Positions 9,592 to 17,651 of a stretch of DNA of 24,489 bases are shown here, in pieces. This DNA is from a virus: the IMG/VR virus record IMGVR_UViG_3300006920_000238, positions 1 to 24,489 of that record; one strand, 5' to 3'. The first letter of the stretch is position 1. Each line of letters begins with the position of its first letter. The position numbers and the translations under genes were made by a program. Under the pieces are notes generated by a model. The model made no database searches. It worked only from the letters and a program-made list of their open reading frames with translations, and was not told where the DNA came from.

Positions 9592-10272
9592 TTAGTTGTC
9601 GATAGAGTGTGAAGCACGCTGGTGAGCAGCGAGGTCTTCAAGCTCTTTCTTGGTCAACATCGGAAGTTCCTCAATGCTGAACTTTGGAATCATCGTGGTC
9701 TTGTATTTCTTCACACCAAAGGCGCCGCCTTTGATTTCTTTGCGAAGAGCAAACTTCTGATTCTTCAGTTGGTTCAACAGGATCTCAGGGATGTGATATC
9801 CGTTCGGAGCTTCTTCATCACCAAATGGGATGTACTTGGCGACTTTACCAGTGAACTTGTTCACACAAGTCACGATCGCACCACTCAACTGTGAATCACT
9901 GGGATCCAGGTTTGAGACCTTTACACGGTGAAGACGAAGAGCTTTTGCACGGACAACCTGGCGAAGCAGTTGTTTGTCAGTGATTTGGTTTGGGTCCATC
10001 TCAAGGATTTCTTCCAAGGACGGTCCTTTGTTGGCCGGCCCAGCAGTGTCTTGGATTTCGTCGAGATTTACATCTTCGCCGCCCAAGTCCGGTAATTCAG
10101 CGTCTTCTTGAGTGTTCAAAGCATCCATAATTTTCTTCCTGAGTGTTCCTTCACCGGTGTTACCGGAGAAACTAAGATTCATGGATTGTGCAGCTTCACG
10201 AAGTTCTTCCACAGTTTCCATTGCCGTGACAGCCTCGATGGCTTCATCGGTTGCGAGTGTACTGATGTTCAT
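9592..10272 (-). CDS. gp55-like virion/capsid-associated protein with N-terminal SAP/HeH-like segment
   Basis: I place the start at the ATG at 10272 (MNISTLATDEAIE), which has GAGAG eight bases upstream; an in-frame ATG at 10287 has no RBS. The result is 226 residues. An N-terminal segment (TVEELREAAQSMNLSF...EGTLRKKIMDAL) resembles the helix-extended-loop-helix of SAP/LEM/HeH domains, small modules that often bind DNA or act as linkers. An acidic linker and a basic C-terminal half (KKYKTTMIPKFSIEELPML) follow. It is the first gene after the major capsid gene and its terminator, in the place of N4 gp55. A role in the capsid, possibly DNA-contacting, is plausible but unproven. Confidence 0.55.
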   Translation of the reverse strand: MNISTLATDEAIEAVTAMETVEELREAAQSMNLSFSGNTGEGTLRKKIMDALNTQEDAELPDLGGEDVNLDEIQDTAGPANKGPSLEEILEMDPNQITDKQLLRQVVRAKALRLHRVKVSNLDPSDSQLSGAIVTCVNKFTGKVAKYIPFGDEEAPNGYHIPEILLNQLKNQKFALRKEIKGGAFGVKKYKTTMIPKFSIEELPMLTKKELEDLAAHQRASHSIDN

Positions 10273-10304
10273 TGGGGTTTCTCTCATTTGAGTTGTTTTT
10301 AAAG

Positions 10305-10333
10305 AAAAAGAAGGGGGGCGTTAGCCCCCCTTC
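10305..10333 (-). terminator. Rho-independent terminator after the major capsid gene
   Basis: On the minus strand a 10-bp GC-rich stem (AAGGGGGGC / GCCCCCCTT plus one outer pair) with a 4-base loop is followed by CTTTTTCTTT. It lies 12 bases beyond the capsid stop codon and ahead of the gp55-like gene, so it would set capsid mRNA levels above those of the downstream virion genes. Confidence 0.85.
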
Positions 10334-10344
10334 CTCAAGGCTGA

Positions 10345-11538
10345 TTACTCAGCAGCGACAGTCTTGACTACAGCAAGACGTTCTGGACGCAGGGCGATGA
10401 AGCCATGGTAGAACGTGATCGAGCTGAAACCAATCTTACCATAAGGATCCTGCACAGTGGCCATTTCCTTACCAGGCTTCCTGACGATGATCTTGAACTT
10501 CTGCTTGGCACCTTTTTTGCCAGACCCTTGCAGGCCAACAGTAGCGAAGGAACCATCACCAACAACCAACATCGGGAAGATGTTGTATGCAGCAGCAGTT
10601 GCAGAGTAACCCAGGTTTGCACCTGTTTCAACTGCACCAGCAGATTCCCAGTTCATCATGTTCGGAACAACGACGATACGGAAGTCACCAACCGAACCAA
10701 TTTCGCCATTCAGAATCGTAGCAGCGTCAGCATACTTACGAACCGGAGTGAACGCTGGGTTCGACAGACCGTCGACCATGTTCTCAACAGTGATCTGAAG
10801 CTCAGAACCAATGTACATGATGCGCGAAGCATTCACGGTCATTGTGTCGGTCATCGTAGAACCTTTGATGATCTTCGTGTTCTTTGGCGTCCGGTTGTCG
10901 TCGAGGACAATCGAAAGCTTCTTCAGGTCCATGTAGGTGACAACCGATGGGTTGGCGCCTTCACCTGTGATCTCACTGTCCTGGGTAGCAACACCGGAGA
11001 ATACAACAGTACCGGCATTAGACAGAAGGTCGATTTGCAGAAGGTCTTCAGTGATCTCGTTTGCACCGGCAACCATCTCGCGGGACATGTGACCGTAAAG
11101 GTCAGAGTCCGTGTCGAAGGTCATCATGTCATCCGAGAATTCAGTGAAGAAACCGTGCTCGGCCAGTGTGCCGGAACGCTCAAGACGGGTGAAACCAACG
11201 CGGTTAACCCGACCACCTTCTTCAGTCAAAGTTGGCATTTTGCTGGAGATCAAACCAACATCTTTCGAACCACCGTACATGTTGACGCCGCTTGCGACAA
11301 CAACACCGGCAGCATCAAGACCTTGGTCGTTGACGTTGCGTTCGTCCAAGAGTGGGACGTAGTAGTAAACTTTGAGCTCTTTGCCGTAGTGCATTGGCAT
11401 CGAACGCGCATCAGCCAGAGGGCTGAAGAACATTTGCTCGGCAGCGTCGATCAAAGACCGACGATCCCAGTAGTGGGTGTTAAACTGAGCGCCGATATCA
11501 GACGGCGAACCCGGAGGAGCATTATAAAGTTGAGCCAT
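10345..11538 (-). CDS. Major capsid protein, N4 gp56 family
   Basis: The 397-residue protein has the size and sequence character of the N4-gp56 family of HK97-fold capsid proteins. The N-terminal region (HYWDRRSLIDAAEQMFFSPL) is the arm and first helix that in this family precede the E-loop region. Polar beta-rich sequence follows, and the C-terminal segment (YGKIGFSSITFYHGFIALRP) closes in the way typical of the family. It forms the icosahedral shell. The start is an ATG with TTAGGAAA upstream. It lies 35 bases after the scaffold-like gene and is followed by a strong terminator, as expected for the most highly expressed late gene. Family assignment is by recognition of sequence pattern and synteny. 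Confidence 0.92.
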   Translation of the reverse strand: MAQLYNAPPGSPSDIGAQFNTHYWDRRSLIDAAEQMFFSPLADARSMPMHYGKELKVYYYVPLLDERNVNDQGLDAAGVVVASGVNMYGGSKDVGLISSKMPTLTEEGGRVNRVGFTRLERSGTLAEHGFFTEFSDDMMTFDTDSDLYGHMSREMVAGANEITEDLLQIDLLSNAGTVVFSGVATQDSEITGEGANPSVVTYMDLKKLSIVLDDNRTPKNTKIIKGSTMTDTMTVNASRIMYIGSELQITVENMVDGLSNPAFTPVRKYADAATILNGEIGSVGDFRIVVVPNMMNWESAGAVETGANLGYSATAAAYNIFPMLVVGDGSFATVGLQGSGKKGAKQKFKIIVRKPGKEMATVQDPYGKIGFSSITFYHGFIALRPERLAVVKTVAAE

Positions 11539-11573
11539 GATGTTTTTCCTAACTTCTCATGAAGACCTGCAAC

Positions 11574-12794
11574 TTAACCTGGAGGAGCCAATTTCATGAA
11601 ATCCTCATCAGACAGGGTCGCATAATCAATTTCTGGTTGTCCGCCGCCATTTGACGGTACGGATCGGGGTGGGGTTGCCGATGAGACGTTTGGAGTGGCT
11701 TGCTCAGTCGTCGGCTTGGGAGCAGGCTTCCGGGTGCCAGTGCCTACTACAACTTTAGCAGGTTGGGCTTCTGGTTTGGGGTCGAACACCTTAGCTTTTT
11801 GCATCGCCTCACCTACCTGATGGTAGGCTTGGAGGAAGGGAACATCGGTTAAAAAACCCATCGTCCGCTGGTATTCCAACTCCGTCTTAATCTTCGAATA
11901 AACTCCCGAAGACTTTTGTGCAAGTATATTTTGAAAGATAGTGGGTTGATCTCGCAGTGCTTCTATCGAAACCGGATCCCATTCTTTGTTAATATCTGCA
12001 ATCAACTCTCGGCCTCCGTCGGACGACATAGTTGTTTTGATCGCATCATCAAATGCAATATCTTTTGGGTCACCTTCATAGTTGGTGGCCTTATAAGGTG
12101 TCTTCATATCAGTTGTGTCGATGTCGATAGGATCAATTTTGTGATCCAGGAGAAGTTGTTTGATCGCTTCTGGGTTACCCTTCGACAGGTCAATCAGAAA
12201 GTTCAACTTCGCCGCATCATTGAGCCCATTGTCTTTCAACATTTGATCTTGAGCACGTAGAGGCTTCATCTCTTCCATACGACGGGAATAGTTCACACCC
12301 ATCTGCATAAGACGAATTGCATCTTCAGGCGACTTCACTGTCACCTCTCGACCATCAGCTTTGAATGGAGCAGAGACTTTCTTGAAAAAGTCCGTAGCTA
12401 CATTTGTATCTACAGGCTCTTCTTTCTCCCCTGCTTTCTCTGCTGTTTCACCCGCTTTATCCTTTGCTGCTGGTTTATCAGCCTCTGCTTTTGGAGTTTC
12501 AGCGGCTTTGTGTGGGTCTGGATTTGCAGACTCCACTGGTGGTTCTTCTTCAACCACTGCTTCTGGGGCCGGCTCTTCTTCGACGGAGACTGGCTGTTCA
12601 TCTTCAGCTTCAACAACAGGCTCTTCAACCACAGTTTCAGATTCAGGAGTCTGTTCAGTCTCAGGTTCTGGGTCAACAACTGGTGGTTCCTCTTCCTGAA
12701 CAGCAACTTCCTGCATTTGAGATGGATCAAGTTTCATGAACTCTTCATCGCTCATCGAGTCGATGTCGAGCACTTCATCTTTTTCATCAGCCAT
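11574..12794 (-). CDS. gp57-like acidic protein, probable scaffolding / capsid assembly protein
   Basis: The 406-residue protein begins with an ATG overlapping the previous stop by one base (TAATG). Residues 25-130 are an extremely Glu/Pro/Val/Ala-rich, surely disordered region. A helical domain occupies about 135-340 and a Pro/Thr/Lys-rich linker leads to the end. The same short motif closes both termini: SDEEFMKL near residue 15 and SDEDFMKL near residue 395. It is encoded just upstream of the major capsid gene, the usual place for a scaffold, and its acidity and helicity fit. The order matches N4 gp57. Scaffold function is inference; a minor capsid or internal protein is the alternative. 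Confidence 0.6.
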   Translation of the reverse strand: MADEKDEVLDIDSMSDEEFMKLDPSQMQEVAVQEEEPPVVDPEPETEQTPESETVVEEPVVEAEDEQPVSVEEEPAPEAVVEEEPPVESANPDPHKAAETPKAEADKPAAKDKAGETAEKAGEKEEPVDTNVATDFFKKVSAPFKADGREVTVKSPEDAIRLMQMGVNYSRRMEEMKPLRAQDQMLKDNGLNDAAKLNFLIDLSKGNPEAIKQLLLDHKIDPIDIDTTDMKTPYKATNYEGDPKDIAFDDAIKTTMSSDGGRELIADINKEWDPVSIEALRDQPTIFQNILAQKSSGVYSKIKTELEYQRTMGFLTDVPFLQAYHQVGEAMQKAKVFDPKPEAQPAKVVVGTGTRKPAPKPTTEQATPNVSSATPPRSVPSNGGGQPEIDYATLSDEDFMKLAPPG

Positions 12795-13183
12795 TAGACC
12801 ATCTCCTCGACGGTGTTCTCAGCCAGGATAGCTTCATTCCAAGCCTGCTCCAGGTTCTCCAACTCACCTTGAGCGATATTACCCTTCTGGATGAAATCCT
12901 GAAGGAAGGTCCGGAGTGAACCAATAGAACGAAGATCAGAAGCACAGTCTTCGAATTGCTTCTCACTCAGGCGCCCGGTAGCCATCAAACCAGCAAGACG
13001 CTTTGGCTCTTGGTCAAAATAGGCATCCATCACGATGTCTTTGAATTCTTGGTTTTCTGAGAGTTTGGCAGCTTTCTTAGCTTGCTCAACGAGCCCTTCA
13101 CAGGATGCTTTGTACTCCTGATATTGCTCATGTGTGAGAGCGGCTACGCCCTCATCGTCTTGTTCGTCGTCATAAATGTTCAT
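12794..13183 (-). CDS. gp58-like small acidic protein of unknown role
   Basis: I use the ATG at 13183 (MNIYDDEQDDEGV), which has AAGGA seven bases upstream; a GTG two codons earlier is too close to that site. The 129-residue product has an acidic N-terminal start and then a helical Gln/Ala/Glu/Lys-rich chain (YQEYKASCEGLVEQAKKAAK) without membrane segments. It lies between the portal and the scaffold-like gene and shares a TAATG junction with the latter, so the two are co-translated. The order matches N4 gp58. A chaperone or minor head-assembly role is possible from position only; no fold was recognised. Confidence 0.5.
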   Translation of the reverse strand: MNIYDDEQDDEGVAALTHEQYQEYKASCEGLVEQAKKAAKLSENQEFKDIVMDAYFDQEPKRLAGLMATGRLSEKQFEDCASDLRSIGSLRTFLQDFIQKGNIAQGELENLEQAWNEAILAENTVEEMV

Positions 13184-13233
13184 TGCCACGTCCTTTGTGG
13201 TTGATGTGTTTCAGTGTGTGGGTCGAGGTAGTA

Positions 13234-13260
13234 CCCTGCTTTACTGAGGTAAAGCAAGGG
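13234..13260. repeat. Hairpin over the portal stop codon
   Basis: TGCTTTAC (13237-13244) pairs with GTAAAGCA (13249-13256) around a 4-base loop, and flanking CCC/GGG add pairs past one bulge. The portal stop codon lies inside the structure. No T-run follows, so a role in mRNA stability or in limiting read-through into gp58 is more likely than termination. Confidence 0.55.
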
Positions 13261-15562
13261 GTTGTGGTTGTGCGCTCTGGAGTGGAGCCATCTGAAGAGT
13301 TGGATCAGGCTCTGGAGGACGACCAACAGGGGCTGTTGGTGTCTGTGCTTGAACCCGATCAGACTCTTCGATCAGTTTGTTGTATCCGACGGCCGCCTCA
13401 ATCATCCCAGCAGGTGTTTCACCTTTGAGAAGACCTTTGGTGACTTCAAGATCTCGGTTACCACGAGCCTGAGCTCCAGCATTCTCAACTGCACGCTGAT
13501 GCTTGGCACCAGTTGACTCAAGTTCTGTATCGAGAGCTTTGTTCTCAGCAGAAGCATATGCCTCAGCAGCTTTGGCTTTGACCAACTCAATATCAGCAGC
13601 TTTGAGATCCATCTCCATCTGGTGCATCTGTTCTGCCATTGGATCAGGTGGTGGTACATAAGAACGAATCTGTTCAGCCAGATGTGGCATACGCTTCAAG
13701 TCAGCAATCTCACCGAGGATAATCCCACGGAGACCTGGGTCCATATCTGGACCGATCGTCTGAAGCATCATCCCGAGGTCTTGAGATTTCTGCTCATCAA
13801 CCTGAGCTGTGGAGATATCGATTAACAGGTCGAAGTCCCCTGCAAGGTCTTCACGACGAATCTTGACGAACTCTTTGTTGGTTACCCGAACGATTTCAAC
13901 TTCTTCCAGGAAGAAGGCATTCATCGACATGATCTTCTTGCCGATGAGTTTCATGCCTTCAGCCAGTCGACGGAGAATACTCATCTCACGTTGGCCGGCC
14001 GCATCCAAAGCTGATCGAGCATTGCTCGCAACCTTACCGTAAGCTTCCCCGGATATTCCGCCTGAGAAGGATTTGACTCCAGAGAGCCCTTCGGCCTCAG
14101 CATTCTGTAACTGCATCATTGTCAGCGCAGATTGCGGAATATCCGGATATTGCAGTTGTTGTATTGCGACCCGTGGATCAGAGTTTGGATTGTACTCAAA
14201 ATCCTCACCTTGGACGAATCGTTTACGGTTTACGGGATCCAGGAATCCTTTGGCATATCCCGACTGTGCATTAGCCGATCGTCCCAAAAGATCGATAGTT
14301 CCGCGGGTTACCGCACCCAGAACACGTTGGTTATCCTGAAGAAGGGAAGCATCTGCTTCTCCCCAGACTGAACCAGCGATAGGCATGTATGGCACAACGA
14401 CGAATGGAGGCTCCCGATCAGGGAAAGGGTTCTCAGTCATCTGGATGACAGTGTCACCGATGAAGGTCACAACGATTGGAACCATGACACCATCTTTGTG
14501 GATGTCCCACAGGCCCCAGTATTCATAGACCAGGACTTTTGCCTTGTCCTGGTTGATGCGTCCGTCGTTGAGTGGTGTGGTTGTTTCGTGGTCTGGATCA
14601 CCGACCTGTGCTTTGATCTGGTTGGCGCCCCAGTTCACTTTGTCCAGGTTCTTGTAGATCTTACGCTTTGTGAGGTCCGACTTCGTCGACTCATAAGTGT
14701 AGACCATGAACTGTGCATCTTCCCACTCACCATCACACGACGGATCAATGAAGAAGTTTGCAACGTCGACGACTTTGAGAGACGGCTGGTTGAATGTGAT
14801 CTTGTCTTCAGTGACAGTTTCCATGGAGACAACTTCAGCAGTAACCATCTCCTGGTTCTCAAGACCGAATTCCACAGCTGCACGCAGCTCATCAGGAATG
14901 GACACGTCCGCTTCCCATGCAGCAGGATCACCCTGTGCCATCTCAGTTGCCTGAGCTAGGAGTGCCATGCCTTCTTCATCACCCATCTCCATGAGGGTGT
15001 ATTCATAAACTGGCTTCTCAACTTTGACCTTCTCGGTCTTTCGTTCCCAACCAACACGAACAACACAAGTTCCCTCATCAACGGTCTTTCGAACGTACCG
15101 ATCAATGAATTCAACTTTGTTGAGCTTGGTATCAAACTGCCAGTTCAAAATCGTCTGGTTTTGTTCTGCCGCTGGCTTGTCTTCAAATGTCCGGGGTTCA
15201 ATGTTGAACATCCGATCGCTGTTCAGAAACGGCTCTGACATGGCAGGGTAACGCCATTCATTGTGTTTCCGGATCAGCTTTGGCTGTACACGGGAGCGTC
15301 CAACAGTCTTTGACTTGGCTCCAGACTCAGGACCAGTGGCATTACGGAGGTTTAACCAACCATCGACGTTGCCCTTCTGGTCTGTGTTTTCCTGGCGGGC
15401 ATATTCCAGATCGCCTTTAATATCTGCGATCGATGGTTCGGCCGCCCACTCTGTGAGCTTCTCTACATTGGAATCGAGATCGGCAGGATTATAAATACTC
15501 GACTCAGAGTCCACCTCTTTCGGGGTAGGAGCCTTCGTGTCGTTCTCGATAAAGTCATCCAT
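13241..15562 (-). CDS. Portal protein, N4 gp59 type
   Basis: The 773-residue protein is close to the length of the N4 94-kDa portal. It forms the dodecameric ring at the head vertex through which DNA enters and leaves. The N-terminal portion (residues 80-130) has the typical run SRVQPKLIRKHNEWRYPAMS, an early part of portal proteins of this group. A central domain runs to about 500, with VKSFSGGISGEAYGKVASNA at the expected late-core position. A long Ala/Glu/Lys coiled helix occupies about 635-720, followed by a Pro/Gln-rich tail. The ATG has GGAG nine bases upstream and lies 12 bases after the Rz1-like stop. Identification is by size, pattern and synteny. Confidence 0.88.
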   Translation of the reverse strand: MDDFIENDTKAPTPKEVDSESSIYNPADLDSNVEKLTEWAAEPSIADIKGDLEYARQENTDQKGNVDGWLNLRNATGPESGAKSKTVGRSRVQPKLIRKHNEWRYPAMSEPFLNSDRMFNIEPRTFEDKPAAEQNQTILNWQFDTKLNKVEFIDRYVRKTVDEGTCVVRVGWERKTEKVKVEKPVYEYTLMEMGDEEGMALLAQATEMAQGDPAAWEADVSIPDELRAAVEFGLENQEMVTAEVVSMETVTEDKITFNQPSLKVVDVANFFIDPSCDGEWEDAQFMVYTYESTKSDLTKRKIYKNLDKVNWGANQIKAQVGDPDHETTTPLNDGRINQDKAKVLVYEYWGLWDIHKDGVMVPIVVTFIGDTVIQMTENPFPDREPPFVVVPYMPIAGSVWGEADASLLQDNQRVLGAVTRGTIDLLGRSANAQSGYAKGFLDPVNRKRFVQGEDFEYNPNSDPRVAIQQLQYPDIPQSALTMMQLQNAEAEGLSGVKSFSGGISGEAYGKVASNARSALDAAGQREMSILRRLAEGMKLIGKKIMSMNAFFLEEVEIVRVTNKEFVKIRREDLAGDFDLLIDISTAQVDEQKSQDLGMMLQTIGPDMDPGLRGIILGEIADLKRMPHLAEQIRSYVPPPDPMAEQMHQMEMDLKAADIELVKAKAAEAYASAENKALDTELESTGAKHQRAVENAGAQARGNRDLEVTKGLLKGETPAGMIEAAVGYNKLIEESDRVQAQTPTAPVGRPPEPDPTLQMAPLQSAQPQPLALPQ

Positions 15563-15574
15563 GTACGATAGCTC

Positions 15575-15913
15575 CTAATCGGTTTCTTCGCACACAATGT
15601 ATGCAACGCAGAGGGTATGCAAACGGGCGTTTGCTGTCAGTAGTCCCTCAGTATTTTGGATATAGCCTTCTGTCAACGTACCGACAGAGTTGACCGGTCC
15701 AGGATATATTGGAACTTGTTCATAAACTTGATCAGGTAGGCCACCGCCCAAGTTGACCAGAATCGGTTTTCCGCATCCACTAATTCCCAAGGCCAATAGC
15801 ACTATGGAACCGGTCAAGCACGCCTTGAATCGACGGGGGCAACTCTTGTGAGTACACCACGTCTGGAACTTCACTAGCAAGTTCTGAAAGGGCTGTGATC
15901 TTAGCTTCTGCAT
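15575..15913 (-). CDS. Rz1-like outer-membrane spanin lipoprotein
   Basis: The reading frame starts at an ATG with a clear GGAG seven bases upstream, inside the Rz-like gene in another frame, and runs past the end of that gene. After a basic stretch (KSCPRRFKACLTG) there is a hydrophobic segment and a lipobox (LGISGC) near residue 47, so the mature lipoprotein would be about 66 residues. It contains several Pro and Gly residues (GLPDQVYEQVPIYPGP), as o-spanins do. Spanins join inner and outer membranes and fuse them in the last step of Gram-negative lysis. The long N-region before the lipobox is unusual; an internal GTG (MKFQTW) is a possible alternative start. It lies in the lysis cassette just before the portal gene. 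Confidence 0.7.
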   Translation of the reverse strand: MQKLRSQPFQNLLVKFQTWCTHKSCPRRFKACLTGSIVLLALGISGCGKPILVNLGGGLPDQVYEQVPIYPGPVNSVGTLTEGYIQNTEGLLTANARLHTLCVAYIVCEETD

Positions 15914-16100
15914 TTCGACGCTCCGTGTTCAGCAGTTGAGTCAGAAGCTCAACATTCTTTTCGTTGATTCCGATCTGAGTCTCCAACAGGAGGTTCTCAG
16001 CTTTCAGTTCTTGGTTCTTATCATAGAGGTGCTTTCCGTAGAAGGCCCCTGCAATAGCCAGAACCAATAGACCAAGTTGTATCATTTTCAAAGGGTTCAC
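15780..16100 (-). CDS. Rz-like inner-membrane spanin
   Basis: The 106-residue product starts at a GTG that overlaps the amidase stop (GTGA), with GGAG eight bases upstream. An N-terminal membrane segment occupies about residues 6-22 (MIQLGLLVLAIAGAFYG). A charged coiled-coil helix follows (KNQELKAENLLLETQIGINE and onward) to about residue 75, ending in a Pro-containing tail. This is the standard i-spanin layout: a membrane anchor and a periplasmic coiled coil. Its 3' part overlaps the Rz1-like gene by 134 bases in a different frame, the classical Rz/Rz1 architecture. The partner lipoprotein supports the call. Confidence 0.75.
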   Translation of the reverse strand: MNPLKMIQLGLLVLAIAGAFYGKHLYDKNQELKAENLLLETQIGINEKNVELLTQLLNTERRNAEAKITALSELASEVPDVVYSQELPPSIQGVLDRFHSAIGLGN

Positions 16101-16771
16101 CAGAATTTCTCCATCATGCGTTTTCGGAGGATGTCCCCGGCTTCTCTCTCGCCCAGGAGTTTTGTTGGGTTACAGGGCAGAACCCTGATGTCCCATTTGT
16201 TCCTCTGTTTGATTCCGATATTGGTTTGAACCTCACAGTGGGTGAGTGTTGTCCAAGGGGACGGCTTGATGTCGAACTCACGACACAGGTCCACAGTCTC
16301 GGCCAACATTGAATCAATGCCTTCCCACGTCAGAGGGTACTGACCCTGATCAACAACACCGGTTCCCCAGTTTGTCTTGGCGCCGGCCATGGCCGCTACA
16401 GATAAACCAACTGCGTGTGTGTTTGCTCTGAACGTATGAGACACGCCGAAGCGTGGAGGGGAGTAAATCGCCTGCTGTTCTGGTGGAGCTCCGCCATCGT
16501 GCATGTTCCCGTCTTTGTCGAAAACCGCATTGTAATGTCGAACAACGTTCCATGTGACTTTATATGTCGAAGCAGCCCAGTGCCAATGGACACGGTAAAT
16601 CCCCGAGGGGTCCATGATCTCTCGCTTGTCAGATACATCGAAGTGATGCTTTGCAATCGCCAGCTCTCGCCTGGTCGCAGGACCACTCATCCCGTCAACC
16701 TTCAGAATAGTTGAACCAGGTAATGCAAGTGAATTACATCGGATTTGGTAGTCTCGAACTGTGTTGGTCAT
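16097..16771 (-). CDS. Endolysin, N-acetylmuramoyl-L-alanine amidase (Amidase_2/PGRP type)
   Basis: The 224-residue enzyme would cut the amide bond between N-acetylmuramate and the stem peptide. A short N-terminal segment (VDGMSGPATRREL) resembles the end of a peptidoglycan-binding domain. The Amidase_2 core follows, with likely zinc ligands His62 or His64 (YRVHWHWAAS), His178 (LTHCEVQT) and Asp194 (NKWDI), and the family signature THAVGLSVAAMAG near 118-130. There is no signal peptide, so export would depend on the holin. The ATG overlaps the previous stop (ATGA), and the end overlaps the Rz-like start. N4 itself uses a muramidase at this place, so amidase type is a difference from N4. The metal ligand assignment is by pattern, not by structure. 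Confidence 0.85.
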   Translation of the reverse strand: MTNTVRDYQIRCNSLALPGSTILKVDGMSGPATRRELAIAKHHFDVSDKREIMDPSGIYRVHWHWAASTYKVTWNVVRHYNAVFDKDGNMHDGGAPPEQQAIYSPPRFGVSHTFRANTHAVGLSVAAMAGAKTNWGTGVVDQGQYPLTWEGIDSMLAETVDLCREFDIKPSPWTTLTHCEVQTNIGIKQRNKWDIRVLPCNPTKLLGEREAGDILRKRMMEKFW

Positions 16772-17319
16772 GGAATACTACCCATAATGGAATCATCTGC
16801 AAGCTCTGGATAGAATATCTTGCTACATGTTTCAGGGGTCTCATCACTGATACCTGTATCAACAGTTGTCGATACATAGGAGATGCAGACTTTGAAAGGT
16901 TGCGTAGGAATTGGTGGAGCTGCGATACCAGTCCCATCATTGAAGAAAGCTTCCCACGTCCAAAGACGAGGGTTGTCCTCTTTTGCTGAATAATCTGACT
17001 CACCACGACGAGTTCCAAGGCGACTATTATCACCATCTCGAACAATACGAATCCACCTTGCTGTCACAAGTTGAGTGGCATCGGCATCATACAGGATCAT
17101 TGGAAGAATATAATCATCAGTCTGGACAACTTCCACAGTCGCAGTCACAAATGGACGTGTTGCCAACGTAGAGTCGTAGACTCTCCCTATCAGGGGAAAG
17201 GTTAACAACATCATGATCATGATCAACGATCCAGCTACCAGCACCTTGAAATCATCTCGATTTCGGGTGGTCTTCTCTGCACGGAATACTTTTGTGTGGG
17301 CAGTCTGAATGTTTTTCAT
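16768..17319 (-). CDS. Lysis-cassette protein with one membrane segment, unknown role
   Basis: The 183-residue protein has a basic cytoplasmic N-terminal segment (KTTRNRDDFK), one strong membrane helix at about 26-46 (VLVAGSLIMIMMLLTFPLIG) and a periplasmic domain of some 135 residues. The only two cysteines, Cys145 and Cys165, are both in that domain and could form a disulfide. It lies between holin and endolysin, with ATGA overlaps on both sides and GGAG seven bases before its ATG, so it is translated with them. A lysis regulator, such as an antiholin-like or host-envelope-binding factor, is a reasonable guess. I recognised no known family. Confidence 0.6.
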   Translation of the reverse strand: MKNIQTAHTKVFRAEKTTRNRDDFKVLVAGSLIMIMMLLTFPLIGRVYDSTLATRPFVTATVEVVQTDDYILPMILYDADATQLVTARWIRIVRDGDNSRLGTRRGESDYSAKEDNPRLWTWEAFFNDGTGIAAPPIPTQPFKVCISYVSTTVDTGISDETPETCSKIFYPELADDSIMGSIP

Positions 17320-17651
17320 TTATTATCTCCATCATCGGTGGGTCCGGAAATAAATCTCTCCACGAGTGTCACTGCTACAAGTCCAATTAGGAATGACGCC
17401 GCTGTAAGGGTTCCCAAAGCTCCAGCCATTTCATCGGGTAAATCCCCGATCCAAGGTCTCAACATGACAGGGCCAAGAACCCCGACGCCGAATGATACAG
17501 CACCGCCAACAAAAATGACACGAAGACCTTCTCGCCAGGATGTCTTCAGCACTGCTGCACGAACAGAACCACCCAACATTCCAAAGAAGGTAAGAATGGT
17601 AGCACGTTGGTTAAATACCTCTGATAGGAGGCTAGGGTCTTTATCAATCAT
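17316..17651 (-). CDS. Probable three-TM holin
   Basis: The 111-residue protein has three hydrophobic helices at about 17-34, 44-64 and 75-98. A basic loop (KTSWREGLR) separates the first two, and the C-terminal tail is short and acidic (TDDGDNK). Size, number of helices and position directly upstream of the one-TM protein and the amidase fit a class I-type holin, which permeabilises the inner membrane to time lysis. The ATG overlaps the last base of the gp67-like stop (TAATG). No sequence signature identifies a particular holin family, so the call is from topology and context. Confidence 0.65.
   Translation of the reverse strand: MIDKDPSLLSEVFNQRATILTFFGMLGGSVRAAVLKTSWREGLRVIFVGGAVSFGVGVLGPVMLRPWIGDLPDEMAGALGTLTAASFLIGLVAVTLVERFISGPTDDGDNK

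Noticed and set aside
10405-11562. A 385-codon open frame on the plus strand opposite the major capsid gene
   Set aside because: It is an exact shadow of the capsid frame, has a low-complexity Thr/Val/His/Asn-rich product with no recognisable fold, and no operon context on that strand.
12361-12699. Ser/Gly/Thr-rich plus-strand frame opposite the scaffold-like gene
   Set aside because: It only mirrors the Glu/Pro/Ala-rich region of the real gene on the minus strand.
13183-13189. GTG at 13189 as the gp58-like start
   Set aside because: The AAGGA site is almost adjacent to it and is correctly spaced (seven bases) for the ATG at 13183.
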